Positions 8,445 to 17,281 of a stretch of DNA of 55,652 nucleotides are shown piece by piece (the stretch's first letter is position 1; every line of letters starts with the position of its first letter). The stretch is from positions 6,985 to 62,636 of the forward strand of contig DBTR01000013.1 in the NCBI GenBank assembly GCA_002307145.1, written 5' to 3'. Under the pieces are notes generated by a model. That model saw only the letters and a program-made list of their open reading frames with translations. It was not told the origin of the DNA and ran no database searches. The DNA is from Rhodospirillum sp. UBA1311 (GTDB lineage: Bacteria; Pseudomonadota; Alphaproteobacteria; Rhodospirillales; Rhodospirillaceae). The translations under genes were made by a program, and so were the position numbers.

Positions 8445-9419
8445 ATGAGCGAGTTTGAGACGGAGATCCCCACAATCCTAGCGACTCCACCGAACCCGGA
8501 CCTCGCCGCATTGCTGGCCGAGCGCCAGGGCCTGATTCGCGCCAACCGATTCCTCGCCGACCGCGTCGACGCATTGATGAACGTCCACCACGCTGCAATC
8601 CTGATCATCGATCCGGAAACCGGCACCATCCTCGACGCCAACGACGCCGCAGTGCGGCGCTACGCCTACAGCCGCACCCAACTCCTGACCCGCCACATCG
8701 GCGAGATCAACACCCTTACCAAGCCGGAGATCGCGCAGCGCATCCAACAGGCGGTCGCCGCGCGCCGCAACCACTTCGAGTTCTCCCACCGCCTGCGCGA
8801 CGGCTCGGTACAGGAGGTCGACGTCTACTCCGGGCCGATCTTCTACAATGGCAACGTCGCTCTGATCTCGTTCATTCACGATGCGACGCGACGAAAATCG
8901 CTCGAACGCAAGCTGAAGGCGATGGCAAGCACCGATTCCCTCACTGGATGCTGCAACCGTAGGCGCTTTCTCACCATCCTCCGCCACGAGTTCCGCCAGT
9001 CGCGGCGCAACCGCATGCCGCTCACGTTCGCGATGGTGGATCTCGACCACTTCAAGACCGTCAACGACACCTTCGGCCACCCCGCCGGAGATATGGTCCT
9101 GAAAGCCCTCGCCAAGAGCTGCGCCAAGATGATCCGGGATTCGGACTGCTTCGGCCGCCTGGGCGGCGAGGAATTCGGCGTGATCCTCCCCGCCACGGCG
9201 ATCGCGGCGGCGATCCCGGTGCTGTCGCGGGTTCGCGAAGCCGCCCAGGAGTTGCGCCTTGTCCTGCCTCACGGCACCGCCGGGGCGACTCTCAGCATCG
9301 GAATTTCCGCTGCGGTCGACGGCGACGACGACGAAACCGCGATGATGAAACGCGCCGACGCCGCCCTCTATGCAGCCAAAGCCAACGGCCGCAACCGCCT
9401 GGAGGTGGTGTCCGGCTGA
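8445..9419 (+). CDS. PAS-GGDEF diguanylate cyclase
   Basis: 324 residues and soluble. A short coiled region (20-45) is followed by a PAS domain at about 45-150 (ILIIDPETGTILDANDAAV ... VDVYSGPIFYNG) and a GGDEF domain at 160-322. The active-site motif is intact as GGEEF at 240-244. An inhibitory I-site RDSD lies at 231-234, five residues before it, as in product-inhibited cyclases. TDSLTGCCNRRRF and DLDHFKTVNDTFGH are the other family signatures. It makes cyclic di-GMP from GTP in response to a small-molecule, redox or light cue on PAS. It precedes the TRAP operon and a chemoreceptor, which suggests a link to motility or biofilm decisions. Confidence 0.95.
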   Translation: MSEFETEIPTILATPPNPDLAALLAERQGLIRANRFLADRVDALMNVHHAAILIIDPETGTILDANDAAVRRYAYSRTQLLTRHIGEINTLTKPEIAQRIQQAVAARRNHFEFSHRLRDGSVQEVDVYSGPIFYNGNVALISFIHDATRRKSLERKLKAMASTDSLTGCCNRRRFLTILRHEFRQSRRNRMPLTFAMVDLDHFKTVNDTFGHPAGDMVLKALAKSCAKMIRDSDCFGRLGGEEFGVILPATAIAAAIPVLSRVREAAQELRLVLPHGTAGATLSIGISAAVDGDDDETAMMKRADAALYAAKANGRNRLEVVSG

Positions 9420-9421
9420 GG

Positions 9422-9470
9422 GTCCGGAAATATTTTGATAATTCCAGACCAAAGCACGGTTGAATATTTC
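9422..9470. promoter_or_regulatory. Inverted repeat and shared GTCCGGAAA motif before dctP
   Basis: GAAATATT (9427-9434) and AATATTTC (9463-9470) form a perfect 8-bp inverted repeat directly after the GGDEF stop. The segment 9422-9436 (GTCCGGAAATATTTT) resembles 12541-12556 (GTCCGGAAAATACTTT) in front of the chemoreceptor gene. It could be a weak terminator for the GGDEF gene, an operator for the TRAP operon, or both. The rest of the 190-base leader to dctP shows nothing clear. Confidence 0.35.
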
Positions 9471-9609
9471 TTTTTCCTGGGGCAAAAAAGAACATCCGCT
9501 TCGTGCGATCGCGCAGGTTTCATTGGTGCGAGCGCATGCGGCAGAGACGTTCATCAAGGCGGTCGACGCGCTCGCGATACGAAACCGCCACTCAGGAGGA
9601 CACCCCGGA

Positions 9610-10632
9610 ATGCACCATCCCCGCAAGCTCGCCATCGCGACGCTCGCCGCCGCGATCGTGGCCCCCCTGCTGGCGTCGCCGATCGCGTTCGCGGCCGACT
9701 ACAAATCCGAATACACCGTCTCCACGGTCCTGCCCGCGCCGTTTCCGTGGGGTATTGCGGCCGACAAGTGGGTCGAGCTGGTCAAGGAACGCACCAACGG
9801 TCGGATCAACCTCAAGGTCTACTCCAATTCCCAGCTGGTTTCCGGCGACCAGACCAAGGAATTCCCGGCGATGCGCCAGGGGATCATCGACATGGCGATC
9901 GGCTCGACGATCAACTGGTCGCCGCAGGTCAAGGAACTCAACCTTTTCTCCCTGCCCTTCCTGCTGCCCGATCACGCGGCGATGGACCGCCTGACCGAGG
10001 GTCCGGTGGGCAAGGAACTCTTCGAGGTGTTGCGCAAGAAGGGCGTCGAGCCCCTCGGCTGGGCGGAAAACGGCTTCCGCCAGGTGACCAACTCGAAGCA
10101 CGAGATCCACACCCCGGAAGACCTCGTGGGCCTCAAGATCCGCGTCGTCGGTTCGCCGCTTTACAACGATATCTTCACCGCGCTCGGCGCCAATCCGACG
10201 CAGATGAGCTGGGCCGACGCCAAGCCCGCGCTCACCACCAAGGCGGTGGACGGCCAGGAAAATCCGGTGACGGTGTTCAAGATCGCCAAGATCCAGACCG
10301 TCGGCCAGATCTACATGACCCACTGGAACTACGTGAACGATCCCCTGATTTTCGCGGTCAACCAGCGAGTGTGGAAGAGCTTCACCCCCGAAGACCAGAA
10401 GATCCTGCGAGAAACCGCGATCGAGGCAGGCAAGGTCGGGATCAAGGCCTCGCGCGACGGCGACGACACCGCGCTCCAGGAAATCAAGGCCGAGGGCGTG
10501 ACGGTCACCGAACTTACCCCGGCGGAACGGGCCGCATTCGTCGCCAAGACCCGCGCCGTGTATGCCGACTGGACCAAGAAGATCGGTCCGGACCTGGTCA
10601 AGGCGGCGGAAAAGAGCGTCGCGCAGAAATAA
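9610..10632 (+). CDS. dctP: TRAP transporter solute-binding protein DctP
   Basis: 340 residues from ATG 9610, with AGGAGGA 9 bases upstream; the frame is open further upstream but without signals. A signal peptide (LAIATLAAAIVAPLLASPIAFA, about residues 6-28) is followed by the mature protein. It shows DctP family segments: DYKSEYTVSTVLPAPFPWG, GRINLKVYSNSQL, LNLFSLPFLLPDH, and GLKIRVVGSPLYNDIFTALG with the carboxylate-binding arginine. It binds an organic acid in the periplasm for the DctQ/DctM membrane pair downstream. The ligand is not predictable; the upstream tartrate genes are too distant to argue from. Confidence 0.93.
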   Translation: MHHPRKLAIATLAAAIVAPLLASPIAFAADYKSEYTVSTVLPAPFPWGIAADKWVELVKERTNGRINLKVYSNSQLVSGDQTKEFPAMRQGIIDMAIGSTINWSPQVKELNLFSLPFLLPDHAAMDRLTEGPVGKELFEVLRKKGVEPLGWAENGFRQVTNSKHEIHTPEDLVGLKIRVVGSPLYNDIFTALGANPTQMSWADAKPALTTKAVDGQENPVTVFKIAKIQTVGQIYMTHWNYVNDPLIFAVNQRVWKSFTPEDQKILRETAIEAGKVGIKASRDGDDTALQEIKAEGVTVTELTPAERAAFVAKTRAVYADWTKKIGPDLVKAAEKSVAQK

Positions 10633-10651
10633 GTCAGTCTGGGAGCTTCCT

Positions 10652-11155
10652 TTGTCTTTCAAGGCATCCGCTGGCCAGCCCCCGCAAGGGGGCCGGCCTT
10701 TCCGTTTCGACGAGGCGCTCTGCGCCGCGGCCATGGCGCTGATCTGCGTCATCAGCCTCGCCAACGTGGTCGTGCGTTACCTCACCGATGTATCGTTCGC
10801 CTTCACCGAGGAATATTCGGTTTTCCTCCTGGTGTTCATGACCCTGATCGGTTCGGCGGCGGCGTTCGCAACCGATGGGCACATCCGCATCGTCTTCCTC
10901 CGCAATCTCCTACCCGTGCGCCACCAGCGCCTCGCCGACGCGCTGGCGCTCCTGCTCTCGGCGCTCCTGTTCACGATGGTGCTCTACTACGGCGCGCTGT
11001 TCGCCTTCGACGAATGGCAATACGAGGAAACCTCGCCCGGCCTCGGTTATCCCAACTGGATCTATACGGTCTGGCTGCCGCTGCTGTGCGGCTGGATTTT
11101 GGTGAGCATCGCGGGACGCCTGCAACGCCTGTTCCGCCACGACGGAGACGCCTGA
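10652..11155 (+). CDS. dctQ: TRAP transporter small permease DctQ
   Basis: 167 residues from a TTG at 10652 with GGGAG six bases upstream; the frame has no suitable ATG. Four membrane helices are visible (about 26-48, 57-77, 96-118, 137-157). The family segment VVVRYLTDVSFAFTEEYSVFLLVFMTLIGSAAA lies in the first two. It bridges DctP and DctM in the sodium-driven transporter. It sits 19 bases after dctP, and its stop overlaps the dctM start (TGATG). Confidence 0.88.
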   Translation: MSFKASAGQPPQGGRPFRFDEALCAAAMALICVISLANVVVRYLTDVSFAFTEEYSVFLLVFMTLIGSAAAFATDGHIRIVFLRNLLPVRHQRLADALALLLSALLFTMVLYYGALFAFDEWQYEETSPGLGYPNWIYTVWLPLLCGWILVSIAGRLQRLFRHDGDA

Positions 11156-12453
11156 TGGACGCCTCGTTCGCGCTGCTCGCGAGCTTCGTCGTGCTGCTGC
11201 TCGCCGGCCTACCGATCGCGGTGGCGCTCGGCCTCGCGGGCGTGGCCGGCATCGTCGCCGGTCTCGACACCTACGCTCTCGGCACGATCGGCACCAACAC
11301 CTACAACGGCATCGCCAAGTATCCGCTGATCGCAATCCCCCTGTTCATCCTCACCGGAATGATCTTCGAGCGCTCCGGCGTCGCGGGAAGGCTGGTCGAA
11401 TTCGCCTCCGCCCTGGTCGGCCCCCGGCGCGGCGGCCTCGCCGTGGTCGCGGTGCTGGTCTGCATGCTGATGGGCGGGATGTCGGGCTCGGGCCCGGCGG
11501 ACGCCGCCGCCGTCGCCACGGTGATGATCCCGAGCATGGCCAAGGCGGGCTACCCCCGCGCGTTCTCGGCCGGGGTGATCGCCGCCTCCGCCTCCACCGC
11601 GATCCTGATCCCGCCGTCGATCGCATTGATCGTCTATTCGATCATGGTACCCGGCCTCGACCTGCGCGCGCTGTTCGCGGCAGGCGTGGTGCCCGGGTTC
11701 CTCGCGGGATTCTCGGTGATCCTGCCGACGCTCTGGATCAGCCGCCGCAACGACTTCGGCCATCTCGAATCCGGCGATCGGCCGCCGCTCGGCAAGAGTT
11801 TCGTCGCGGCGATCCCCGGCCTGATGGCCCCGGTGATCATCCTCGGCGGGCTGCGCACCGGCGCGTTCACCCCGACCGAAGCGGCGGTGGTCGCTGTCGC
11901 CTACGGCCTCGTCGTCGGCCTCTTGATCTACCGCACCCTCACCTGGAACGACATCTACCGCGCGCTCGTCGATTCCGCCCAGACTTCGGCGGTGATCCTG
12001 ATCATCATGTCGCTCGCCGGAATCTTCGCCTGGGCGGGCAGCACGCTCGGCGCCTTCGACGAGGGCGCGCACCTGCTGTTCTCGCTGTCCGACAACGGCA
12101 CCACGGTGCTGCTGCTGGTGATGGTGGTCCTGCTGCTCGCGGGCATGGTGCTGGACGGCATCTCGATCTACCTGATCACCCTGCCTCTCCTGATCCCGCT
12201 GATGAATCGGTTCGGCTGGAATCCGACGTGGTTCGGCATCCTGATGGCGATGAATATCGCGATCGGGCAGTTCACGCCCCCGGTCGCGGTCAACCTAATG
12301 GTCACCGCCAAGATCGGCGACGTCAGCATCGAGGCGACGGCGCGCTGGGTGATCTGGTTCGTGCTGTCGATGGCGCTTGCGATCGGCCTTGTGATCGCGG
12401 TGCCCGGAATCGCGCTATGGTTGCCGGAGAAACTTGGATATGCCACCCGCTAA
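11155..12453 (+). CDS. dctM: TRAP transporter large permease DctM
   Basis: 432 residues with about 12 membrane helices. Family hallmarks are GLPIAVALGLAG near the N-terminus, FERSGVAGRLVEFA, the GGMSGSGPADAAAVATVMIP sodium/substrate segment, and ILIPPSIALIVYSIMVPG. IAIGQFTPPVAVNLMV lies near the C-terminus. It is the ion-coupled transport channel of the system whose other parts lie directly upstream. The gene is translationally coupled to dctQ through a one-base overlap. Confidence 0.95.
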   Translation: MDASFALLASFVVLLLAGLPIAVALGLAGVAGIVAGLDTYALGTIGTNTYNGIAKYPLIAIPLFILTGMIFERSGVAGRLVEFASALVGPRRGGLAVVAVLVCMLMGGMSGSGPADAAAVATVMIPSMAKAGYPRAFSAGVIAASASTAILIPPSIALIVYSIMVPGLDLRALFAAGVVPGFLAGFSVILPTLWISRRNDFGHLESGDRPPLGKSFVAAIPGLMAPVIILGGLRTGAFTPTEAAVVAVAYGLVVGLLIYRTLTWNDIYRALVDSAQTSAVILIIMSLAGIFAWAGSTLGAFDEGAHLLFSLSDNGTTVLLLVMVVLLLAGMVLDGISIYLITLPLLIPLMNRFGWNPTWFGILMAMNIAIGQFTPPVAVNLMVTAKIGDVSIEATARWVIWFVLSMALAIGLVIAVPGIALWLPEKLGYATR

Positions 12454-12540
12454 AAGCGCCTCCGGCCGGTTCGGAGACTTGCCCCACATCCATCATAAGT
12501 CGTCTTAGGTATTGATCCCAATGCAATAATAATGTTTCGA

Positions 12541-12556
12541 GTCCGGAAAATACTTT
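12541..12556 (+). promoter_or_regulatory. Second copy of the GTCCGGAAA motif, before the Cache chemoreceptor
   Basis: GTCCGGAAAATACTTT lies 90-105 bases before the chemoreceptor start. It matches 9422-9436 upstream of dctP in its first nine bases and in the TA-TTT tail. The two copies bracket the TRAP operon. A shared regulator or promoter element is possible but rests on only two copies. Confidence 0.3.
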
Positions 12557-12645
12557 CCTCCCAAACCAAGCGTTCGTGATAAACTTGTTGCGGGTTTGGT
12601 AGCGACCCGTTGTCGGCGCAATCCACTGTTCAAGGGTCATCATCC

Positions 12646-14334
12646 ATGGCGCTCAATCTCAGCGTGTCGAAAAAAGTCTGGCTTCCGATCATCATTGCCG
12701 CGGTCGGGCTCGCCGCGGTGGTCGGCTTCTCCCGCATGATGATCGCGTCGCAGATGCGCGACGACCGGATCGCCAAAATCCACGCACTCGCCGAGGGCGC
12801 CACCGGTGTCGCCGCTCGCCTCAACCAGGAGGTCGCCGCAGGGCGGATGTCCCTCGACGACGCAAAGACGACCGCAGTCGCCGCGTTGCGGGATTTCCGC
12901 TACGACGGCGCCAACGGCTATATCTACATCTACACCATGGACGGGAAAGCGGTGATGGTGCCGCCGAAGCCGGCGCTCGAAGGCCAAAGCCTGATCGACA
13001 TGAAAGACGCCAATGGGTTTGCCATCGTGCGCGACTTCATCGACCAGATCGGCCGCCAGGGTTATGCCGTCACCCACTACATGTGGGAAAAGCCTGGTTC
13101 GCCCACGCCCGAACCCAAGGTCGGGTACACCATCGGCTTCCAGCCCTGGGGCTGGATGATCGGGACGGGGATCTACATCGACGACATCAACGTCGAAACC
13201 GCCAAGGTCACGTGGAAGCTGCTGATCGTCTCAGGTCTGTTCCTGCTTCTCATCGTGCTGCCCTCGGCCTGGGTGGGCCGCCAGATCGCCCGCCCGATCA
13301 GCGCGATGACCGCGAGCATGAAACGCCTTGCCGAAGGCGACCTCGACGCCGAGATCGGCTACCGCGACCGCACCGACGAGATCGGCGAGATGGCGAAAGC
13401 GGTCGACGTGTTCAAGCAGAACGCCCGCGAACGCCACCGCCTGGAATCCGACGTCAGCGCCCGCGAGGCGCAACAGGCCGCCGAGCGCCAGGAACTGATG
13501 ATGAAGCTCGCCGACGACTTCGAGGCCGCCATCGGCGACGTTCTGCGCGGCACGTCCTCCACCGCGCGCAACCTCACCGAACTCGCTCGGATCATGAGCA
13601 ACAACGCCGAGCGCACCTCTTCGGAAGCGCGTACGGTGAGCGACGCCTCCGACATGGCGTCGCGCAACGTCGAAACCGTCGCCTCCGCCTCGGAGGAACT
13701 CTCCGCTTCGATCCGCGAGATCGCCTCGCAAGTCCAGGATGCATCGTCGAACGCGCGGGAGACCGCTGCGGACGCGGAAAACGCCAATTCCCGCGTCGGC
13801 CTGCTCGCCAACGCAGCGCAGCGCATCGGCGAGGTGATCAGCCTGATCAACGATATCGCCAGCCAGACCAACCTCCTCGCCCTCAACGCGACGATCGAAG
13901 CGGCCCGCGCGGGAGAAGCGGGCAAGGGCTTCGCTGTGGTTGCGGGCGAGGTCAAGACCCTCGCGAACCAGACCGCCAAGGCGACCCAGGAAATCACCGA
14001 GCAGATCAACAGCATCCAGGGGGAAACCCGTCAGGTGGTGTCGGCGATCGCCACGGTGTCGCAGCGCATCGCCGGAATCGACAACGTCACCGCGTCGATC
14101 GCCGCCGCCATCGAGGAACAGACCGCCGCAACCTCGGAAATCAGCCGCAGCGTGCAGGAAGCCGCGCACGGCACCAAGACCGTGTCCGAGTCCATCGCCT
14201 CGGTGGTGGAGACGGCGGCGGAAGCCCAGACCGCGTCGGAAAAGCTTTCCGACGAGTGCAAGAGCCTGCTGCGCCAAACCACCGACCTCAAGGTCGCGGT
14301 GGACGGCATCCTTTCGGCGATTCGGGGCGAATAA
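12646..14334 (+). CDS. Methyl-accepting chemotaxis protein with single Cache sensor
   Basis: 562 residues from ATG 12646 (AAGGGT 9 bases upstream). A membrane helix at about 9-28 is followed by an sCache_2-type periplasmic sensor at about 35-180. Its marks are FRYDGANGYIYIYTMDGKAV, the VMVPPKPALEGQSLIDMKD loop and FQPWGWMIGTGIYIDDI. A second membrane helix lies at 190-212 and HAMP at 213-265, then the signalling coil with INDIASQTNLLALNATIEAA. sCache_2 sensors commonly bind small carboxylates. It lies directly after a TRAP carboxylate transporter, so the same solute may be both sensed and imported (inference). Confidence 0.95.
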   Translation: MALNLSVSKKVWLPIIIAAVGLAAVVGFSRMMIASQMRDDRIAKIHALAEGATGVAARLNQEVAAGRMSLDDAKTTAVAALRDFRYDGANGYIYIYTMDGKAVMVPPKPALEGQSLIDMKDANGFAIVRDFIDQIGRQGYAVTHYMWEKPGSPTPEPKVGYTIGFQPWGWMIGTGIYIDDINVETAKVTWKLLIVSGLFLLLIVLPSAWVGRQIARPISAMTASMKRLAEGDLDAEIGYRDRTDEIGEMAKAVDVFKQNARERHRLESDVSAREAQQAAERQELMMKLADDFEAAIGDVLRGTSSTARNLTELARIMSNNAERTSSEARTVSDASDMASRNVETVASASEELSASIREIASQVQDASSNARETAADAENANSRVGLLANAAQRIGEVISLINDIASQTNLLALNATIEAARAGEAGKGFAVVAGEVKTLANQTAKATQEITEQINSIQGETRQVVSAIATVSQRIAGIDNVTASIAAAIEEQTAATSEISRSVQEAAHGTKTVSESIASVVETAAEAQTASEKLSDECKSLLRQTTDLKVAVDGILSAIRGE

Positions 14335-14348
14335 ATCGCCCCGGGCCG

Positions 14349-15608
14349 TCAGGCCGCCTGGAGGCTCGGGCGCGGCTCCGGCCGTCGCCCGATCGAAAGC
14401 GCCATCACTACCGCCAGCAAGCAGAGCACACCCGCGCCGAAGAACGCGGTGAAGTAGTCGCCGTAAGCGGTGCGGATGAAGCCCGCGGTCCAGGCCGCGA
14501 ACGCCGCGCCGATCTGGTGCGCCACCGCGATCCAGCCGAACATCAGCGCGGCGTTGTCCTCGCCGAAGGATTTCCCCGCGAGCCGCACCGTCGGCGGCAC
14601 CGTCGCGATCCAGTCGAGGCCGTAGAATACCGCGAACACCGAAAGCCCCAACGTGTCGTAGCCGAACGCGAACGGCACGAACATCAACGACAGGCCGCGC
14701 AGGCCGTAATACCACGCCAGCAGCTTGCGGCTGTCGTAGCGGTCGCTGAGCCAGCCCGACGCGGTGGTGCCGATCATGTCGAACACCCCCATCGCAGCCA
14801 AGAGGCTCGCCCCCACCACCTCGGTGTAGCCGAAGTCGACGCAAAGCGGGATCAGGTGCGTGCCGACCAGGCCGTTGGTGGACGCCCCGCAGATGAAGAA
14901 CGTGCCCGAGAGCAGCCAGAAGTCCTTCGACCGCACGCCAACCCCGAGCGCGATCAGCGCCCGCCGCGCCGGGTTGACGCGGGAGACCGCCGGATGATGG
15001 ATCTCGATTTCGCCGTAGCGTGGCAGACCGAGGTCGGCGGGATGATTGCGCAACAGCAACGCCGCGAACGGGATCAGCAGCAGGCTCGCGGCGGCGACGA
15101 CGTAGGCGACGGTACGCCAGCCGTAAGTGGTGCTGATCGAGGCGAGCAACGGCAGGAAGACCAGCTGACCGGTCGCGCTCGACGCGGTGAGCATGCCGAG
15201 CACCAGTCCCCGACTCTTGACGAACCAACGGTTAGCGACGGTCGCGCCGAAGACCATGGCGATCATCCCAGTGCCCGCGCCGACGAGCACACCCCAGAGC
15301 CCGGTCATCTGCCAGGGTTCCTCCATCCGCGTCGTCGCGGTGACGCCGATGGCCAGAATCAGCAGCGCCCCGCAAACGCTGCGGCGCAAGCCGAAGCGTT
15401 CGAAGATCGCGGCAGCGAACGGGCCGCAGAGCCCATAAAGGAAGATCGTGACCGCGATGGAGAGGCTGATCGTCGCGGTAGACCAGCCGAACTCGCGCTG
15501 GAGCGGCACGATCAGGACGCCGGGCGTCGCCCGCACCCCCGCGCCCACCATCAACACGACGAAGGTGATCGCGGCGACGATCCACCCGTAATGCACGCGC
15601 TGGCCCAT
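14349..15608 (-). CDS. MFS transporter (monocarboxylate/OFA-like)
   Basis: 419 residues with 12 predicted membrane helices in two halves. The first helix is VHYGWIVAAITFVVLMVGAG. Loop 2-3 carries FERFGLRRS, the equivalent central loop in the second half is WLSDRYDSRKLL, and the FGWSTATISLSIAV segment is typical of the OFA/monocarboxylate-like MFS branch. Substrate unknown, probably an organic anion. The gene is convergent with the chemoreceptor gene, 14 bases away. No regulator is adjacent. Confidence 0.88.
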   Translation of the reverse strand: MGQRVHYGWIVAAITFVVLMVGAGVRATPGVLIVPLQREFGWSTATISLSIAVTIFLYGLCGPFAAAIFERFGLRRSVCGALLILAIGVTATTRMEEPWQMTGLWGVLVGAGTGMIAMVFGATVANRWFVKSRGLVLGMLTASSATGQLVFLPLLASISTTYGWRTVAYVVAAASLLLIPFAALLLRNHPADLGLPRYGEIEIHHPAVSRVNPARRALIALGVGVRSKDFWLLSGTFFICGASTNGLVGTHLIPLCVDFGYTEVVGASLLAAMGVFDMIGTTASGWLSDRYDSRKLLAWYYGLRGLSLMFVPFAFGYDTLGLSVFAVFYGLDWIATVPPTVRLAGKSFGEDNAALMFGWIAVAHQIGAAFAAWTAGFIRTAYGDYFTAFFGAGVLCLLAVVMALSIGRRPEPRPSLQAA

Positions 15609-15720
15609 ACCCGGCTCCTGCTGAAACGCTCCGGGCGACCGACCTACCCGTCAATCTTTCATGACGGATATCATCTATTCCGTCAAGACCGGGATCGCGG
15701 AGGCGACGCCGCGCACATGA

Positions 15721-15760
15721 AAAGGCCCGCCGGTTGAATTTGCATTCTCCCGACGGGCCC
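15721..15760 (-). terminator. Rho-independent terminator for the antiporter transcript
   Basis: Read on the minus strand, GGCCCGTCGG (15760-15751) pairs with CCGGCGGGCC (15734-15725) with one mismatch around a 16-base loop. TTTT follows at 15724-15721. It lies 150 bases past the antiporter stop and before the MFS start. Confidence 0.65.
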
Positions 15761-15783
15761 TCTTCGAGACACGTCCCTCCAAC

Positions 15784-15894
15784 TTTCCAGATTTCTCGGG
15801 ATCGCGGATATCTTCATCGGCCCGTGCCGACCCTGCATGGAAAAGCAGACGGTGGAACCGAGAATGGGGCGCTCTCTTGTATAAAATCTGGAAA
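15784..15894. repeat. 11-bp perfect inverted repeat, 89-base spacing
   Basis: TTTCCAGATTT at 15784-15794 and AAATCTGGAAA at 15884-15894 are exact reverse complements. The enclosed sequence has no gene. It could fold in the antiporter 3' transcript or be a paired protein site; chance is also possible in this AT-richer patch. Confidence 0.4.
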
Positions 15895-15909
15895 TTCGGA
15901 TGCCGAAAA

Positions 15910-17160
15910 TCAACCTCCGGCCCTGGATTTTTGATCGAGCCAGCGCATCACCGGCGTCACCGTGGTGCCGTGGAGAATGATCGACAGCAACACGGTGAAG
16001 GCGAGCGTGCTCCAGAGTTGAGCCGGCTCGGCGAAGGTCCCGGCTTCAAGCGCATAGGTGAGATAGTACATCGCGCCGATGCCCCGGATGCCGTAGAAGC
16101 TGATCACGCCGCGCTCGGCGGCAGGAAGCCCCATCCCGGCGAGCCCCAGCCATGCGGAGAGCGGCCGGATGACGAACAGCACCAGCACAGCGAACCCCAC
16201 GCCCGCCCAGGTCAGCCCGCCGAACAGGCTGCCGCCGGTCATCGCCGCGCCGAAACCGACGAGCAGCAGCATCATCATCACACGCTCCAGTTCCTCGGCG
16301 AAGTCATGGAGCTTGCGCTGATATTCGTGGTAGCGTTCCGCAGCCCGCAGCGCAAGCGCCGCCACGAACACCGCGACGAAGCCATAGCCGTGTGCGAGCT
16401 CGGCGAAGCCATAGGCGACGCAGGTGATCCCGAGCGCGACGAAGCCGTCGCCGGAGTGGGAGAGCCGGGCGCGATAAGGCATGTGGAACAACAGCCAGGC
16501 GAGCGCCCGCCCCGCTCCGTAGCCTAACGCCACGCCAGCCGCGATCCGCCACGCAACGTCCACCGCGAGCCACGCCCCGAACCACGGCATATCATCCGGC
16601 CCGGTGGCGGACATCGCGATCGCGGCGAACACGAACGGAAACGCGAGGCCGTCGTTGAGCCCCGCCTCCGAGGTGAGCGCGAAACGAATTTCGTCCTCCT
16701 CGCCGCTGTCGGGCGGGCCCACCTGGATGTCGCTCGCCAGCACCGGGTCGGTGGGCGCGAGCGCGGCGGCAAGCAGCAGCGCCGCGGCCACGCTCATCCC
16801 CAGCATCCACTGCGCGGCGCAGGCAAGACCCAGGATGGTAAGCGGCATAGCGAGCCCGAGCAGCCGCCAGGTGACCCGCCACGCGCGAAAGCCGAGGGGA
16901 CGGTCGAGCTTCAACCCCGCACCCATCAACGAGATCACCACCAGAAATTCGGTCAGCCGCATCACCAGGTCGATATGGTTTTCCGGACGCGGCACCGCCT
17001 CGCGAATGCCCGGCACCGCCGCCGCCGCCGCGCCGATGGCGATGCAAACGATCGGCAGCGAGAGCGGCGCGGTCTTGAGCGCCATCGGCAGCCACGCGGT
17101 AAGCAGCACCAGCGCGCCGAACCCGAGCAAAGCGAGCGTGTAGAGGTCCAAGGCTTTCAT
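15910..17160 (-). CDS. Cation/proton antiporter (CPA1, NhaP-like)
   Basis: 416 residues from ATG 17160, with about 12 membrane helices. Family marks are LAPTDPVLASDIQVGPP and EAGLNDGLAFPFVFA, the latter carrying the Asn-Asp ion-binding pair of CPA1 exchangers. There is also a VISLMGAGLKL segment. It exchanges Na+ or K+ for protons across the inner membrane, for pH and salt balance. It lacks the long cytoplasmic tail of eukaryotic NHE proteins. It is divergent from the PrpR-like regulator, sharing a 121-base region that contains that regulator's candidate operator; co-regulation is therefore conceivable but unsupported. Confidence 0.9.
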   Translation of the reverse strand: MKALDLYTLALLGFGALVLLTAWLPMALKTAPLSLPIVCIAIGAAAAAVPGIREAVPRPENHIDLVMRLTEFLVVISLMGAGLKLDRPLGFRAWRVTWRLLGLAMPLTILGLACAAQWMLGMSVAAALLLAAALAPTDPVLASDIQVGPPDSGEEDEIRFALTSEAGLNDGLAFPFVFAAIAMSATGPDDMPWFGAWLAVDVAWRIAAGVALGYGAGRALAWLLFHMPYRARLSHSGDGFVALGITCVAYGFAELAHGYGFVAVFVAALALRAAERYHEYQRKLHDFAEELERVMMMLLLVGFGAAMTGGSLFGGLTWAGVGFAVLVLFVIRPLSAWLGLAGMGLPAAERGVISFYGIRGIGAMYYLTYALEAGTFAEPAQLWSTLAFTVLLSIILHGTTVTPVMRWLDQKSRAGG

Positions 17161-17245
17161 CCCGTTATGGCGGGCGTCGGGACCAAACGGCGGCGCGCCG
17201 CTTCGGTTGCATCGCGGCGATTGCCTCGCCGCGCAAAGTCGCGCA

Positions 17246-17263
17246 ATGTTTCGAAATGAAACA
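17246..17263. promoter_or_regulatory. Candidate autoregulatory operator of the PrpR-like regulator
   Basis: TGTTTC-GAAAT-GAAACA (17247-17263) is a perfect 6-bp-arm palindrome 19 bases before the regulator start. Its half-site (GAAACA) recurs in a second palindrome just before the kinase gene (19043-19070). The two sites frame the regulator gene. Confidence 0.5.
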
Positions 17264-17281
17264 ATCGCGGGAACGGTTCGC

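Larger units (their letters stand above)
15609..15909. other. Intergenic region between MFS and antiporter genes
   Basis: About 300 bases with no credible gene; a 76-codon open frame here lacks coding character. It contains a minus-strand terminator hairpin (15721-15760) and a long-range 11-bp inverted repeat (15784-15894), both listed separately. It must also hold the promoter of the MFS gene in its left 110 bases. Confidence 0.5.

Noticed and set aside
9460..9609. Upstream extension of the first dctP
   Set aside because: It would bury the signal peptide; ATG 9610 has AGGAGGA at good spacing.
13083..15737. Long plus-strand open frame of 884 codons
   Set aside because: It is extremely Arg/Pro/His-rich and overlaps a clear chemoreceptor and a clear antisense MFS gene in other frames; a high-GC shadow frame.
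15683..15913. 76-codon minus-strand open frame after the antiporter
   Set aside because: No ribosome site, no family, and it contains the terminator hairpin.
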